From: an uncultured Collinsella sp.
Lineage (GTDB): Bacteria; Actinomycetota; Coriobacteriia; Coriobacteriales; Coriobacteriaceae
Length of the DNA stretch: 26,624 bases
Direction: 5' to 3'
Assembly: GCA_958436995.1 (NCBI GenBank)
Contig: CAUBMI010000026.1
Span: forward strand, 1-26,624
The translations under genes and the position numbers were made by a program. The notes under the pieces are model-generated. The model ran no database searches. It was not told where the DNA came from and worked only from the letters and a program-made list of their open reading frames with translations. Below are positions 25,390 to 26,624 of the stretch, piece after piece. Each line of letters starts with the position of its first letter. The first letter of the stretch is position 1.

Positions 25390-26293
25390 ACTCACCAGCG
25401 AGCAAAGACTCTCGCGCGCCATCGACATCATGGAGGCCCTCTACGCTGCCGGCGAGAATGGCGTGACACGAGACGAGCTTTGCAGCCGCTTTGATATCAC
25501 GGGGGCATCGCTCGACGAGATTCTCGAGATCGTCTCGACGCTTGCGGACCGAGAATCGGGCGCACGTATTATCTGCGAGCACCGTGGCGAGTGCGTGGTC
25601 CTCACCGGTGATGCGGGGCGCGTGCTGCCGCTGCGTCTGAGTGCCGCCGAGGGCGCTGTGCTCAACCATGAACTTGAATCATTGGGGATCGAACCTCAAG
25701 CGGCGGCTCGAATACGGCGGGCCCTTCTTCCCAAAGAGCTCGGATACAACCAGCGCGTCTTTGACACCGTCGCCCACGGATCGCACTGGCAGCAGCTGAG
25801 CTGCGCCATTCGGGACGGCGTTCGCTGCCGCATCTCGTATCGCTCGATGGATGACACACAGGCGCGCGAGCGTTTGGTTGACCCCTTGCGCATCACAACA
25901 AATGGCGACCAAACGTATCTGATTGCTTGGGATGTCGCGGTCGATGAACAGCGTACCTATCGTATGGATAAAATCGAGGGCCTGGTCTTGACCGACGACT
26001 CCGTCGTGCGCCACGCACCGGAGCCCGCGACCCTCCACGACTCCCTCGCCCAGGCGGAGCGGAGCACGAAGCTTCTCATGCCGCGCGCCTTGGCAGAGCG
26101 CCTAGACTGGCCCGGCATCATGTCGATTGAACCCAATGGGGCGGACAGCTCAACAGTGAATGTACGCTACGGCTCCGAGCGCTGGCTGTTAAGCCAGGTA
26201 ATCGCAGCGGGCGGGGCCATCCGCATCTTGGATGACCCCGTCCTGTCAGAGCGTCTGTGCGATATGGCAAAATCCCTCGTCTGTCCGCTTTAG
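25376..26293 (+). CDS. WYL-domain transcriptional regulator (PafC-like)
   Basis: 305 residues, second member of the WYL pair. An N-terminal HTH region lies at about 8-70 (RLSRAIDIMEALYAAGENGVTRDELCSRF), a WYL domain at about 150-215 with DQTYLIAWDVAVDEQRTYRMDKI, and a C-terminal extension ends KSLVCPL. The ATG overlaps the end of the first regulator by 14 bp. Its TAG stop (26291-26293) overlaps the stop of the convergent helicase gene, leaving no space for a terminator between them. Its HTH is less canonical than that of its partner, as in the known PafC. Confidence 0.86.
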   Translation: MPVRKLTSEQRLSRAIDIMEALYAAGENGVTRDELCSRFDITGASLDEILEIVSTLADRESGARIICEHRGECVVLTGDAGRVLPLRLSAAEGAVLNHELESLGIEPQAAARIRRALLPKELGYNQRVFDTVAHGSHWQQLSCAIRDGVRCRISYRSMDDTQARERLVDPLRITTNGDQTYLIAWDVAVDEQRTYRMDKIEGLVLTDDSVVRHAPEPATLHDSLAQAERSTKLLMPRALAERLDWPGIMSIEPNGADSSTVNVRYGSERWLLSQVIAAGGAIRILDDPVLSERLCDMAKSLVCPL

Positions 26294-26624
26294 CGGCGCC
26301 GCTCGTGGCGCGCGCGCCACAGCTGTAGATAGTGCCCGATTTGTGCCGATTCGATGCGCTGATAGGAGCTCGTGGGCAGCGACGTTAAGAATTTCTTGCC
26401 GTAGCCCTTCGTCACCAGGCGCGGGTCGGCCAAGATGAGTACGCCACAATCGGTCGACGAGCGAATGAGGCGACCGGCCGCCTGCTTGACCTCGAGCACG
26501 GCCTCGGGCAGCGAATAGCGCGCCCAGGCGCGGTCTTCGCGCAGATTGCGCTCGCATGAGAGCGGGTCTGTGGGGCTCGAGAACGGCAGCTTGGGGATGA
26601 TGACACAGCGCAGCGTCTCGCCGC
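26290..26624 (-). CDS. dinG: DinG-type ATP-dependent helicase, C-terminal fragment
   Basis: Only the last 110 or so residues are in the window; the gene continues past the right edge. The reading has the XPD/DinG C-terminal motifs VIIPKLPF, KQAAGRLIRSSTDCGVLILADPR and YGKKFLTSLP, where GRLIR is motif VI with the arginine finger. The family unwinds DNA 5' to 3' and takes part in repair. Its TAA overlaps the stop of the PafC-like gene on the other strand. Next to PafB/C-like regulators a DNA-repair role is plausible, but operon membership cannot be judged from here. Confidence 0.9.
   Translation of the reverse strand, partial: GETLRCVIIPKLPFSSPTDPLSCERNLREDRAWARYSLPEAVLEVKQAAGRLIRSSTDCGVLILADPRLVTKGYGKKFLTSLPTSSYQRIESAQIGHYLQLWRARHERRR

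Overview
The window looks like a chromosomal segment of a high-GC Gram-positive gut actinobacterium, most likely Coriobacteriia close to Collinsella. This is inference, drawn from a base composition near 58% GC by eye, a TSCPD-family protein, tandem WYL regulators and LANTG/LPATG sortase substrates. No 16S rRNA or other phylogenetic marker is present. Most genes lie on the minus strand. The exceptions are one large surface adhesin (17232-20663), a WYL regulator pair (24367-26293) and perhaps a fragment at the left edge.

Left edge (1-1440): a class B sortase reading frame without a normal start codon sits behind an array of palindromic repeats, two steps of which are exactly 21 bp. About 350 bp without a credible gene follow, then tRNA-Lys(TTT) with its own terminator and promoter. 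Core block (1441-6683): an M29 aminopeptidase, a two-helix membrane protein, purC, and a sensor kinase/response regulator pair, all on the minus strand. Next block (6837-11057): a Tat-exported lipoprotein coupled to a small TSCPD protein, then a membrane-anchored solute-binding protein coupled to a diguanylate cyclase.

Surface-protein islands (11211-20663): a BIG2-repeat adhesin with a LANTG anchor lies inside what looks like an insertion at the 3' end of purB. The last 40 bp of purB are repeated exactly on the far side of the adhesin. There they lead into an alternative purB C-terminus and a strong terminator. A G9 tract lies just upstream of the adhesin's likely starts. Beyond purB are three degenerate repeats of about 130 bp, two of which carry an exact copy of the 3' end of the neighbouring tRNA-Gly(CCC). 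A thioester-containing, Cna-B-repeat, LPATG adhesin follows.

Right end (20731-26624): a small membrane protein is cotranscribed with a four-helix protein whose M28 peptidase fold is split by a very long acidic insert and seems to lack key catalytic residues. Then comes a PafB/PafC-like WYL pair, whose end overlaps that of a convergent DinG-type helicase cut by the window edge.

Taken together, the window mixes purine biosynthesis and signalling genes with cell-surface adhesin loci. Those loci show the clearest marks of recombination: duplicated gene ends, repeats next to a tRNA and a homopolymer tract.
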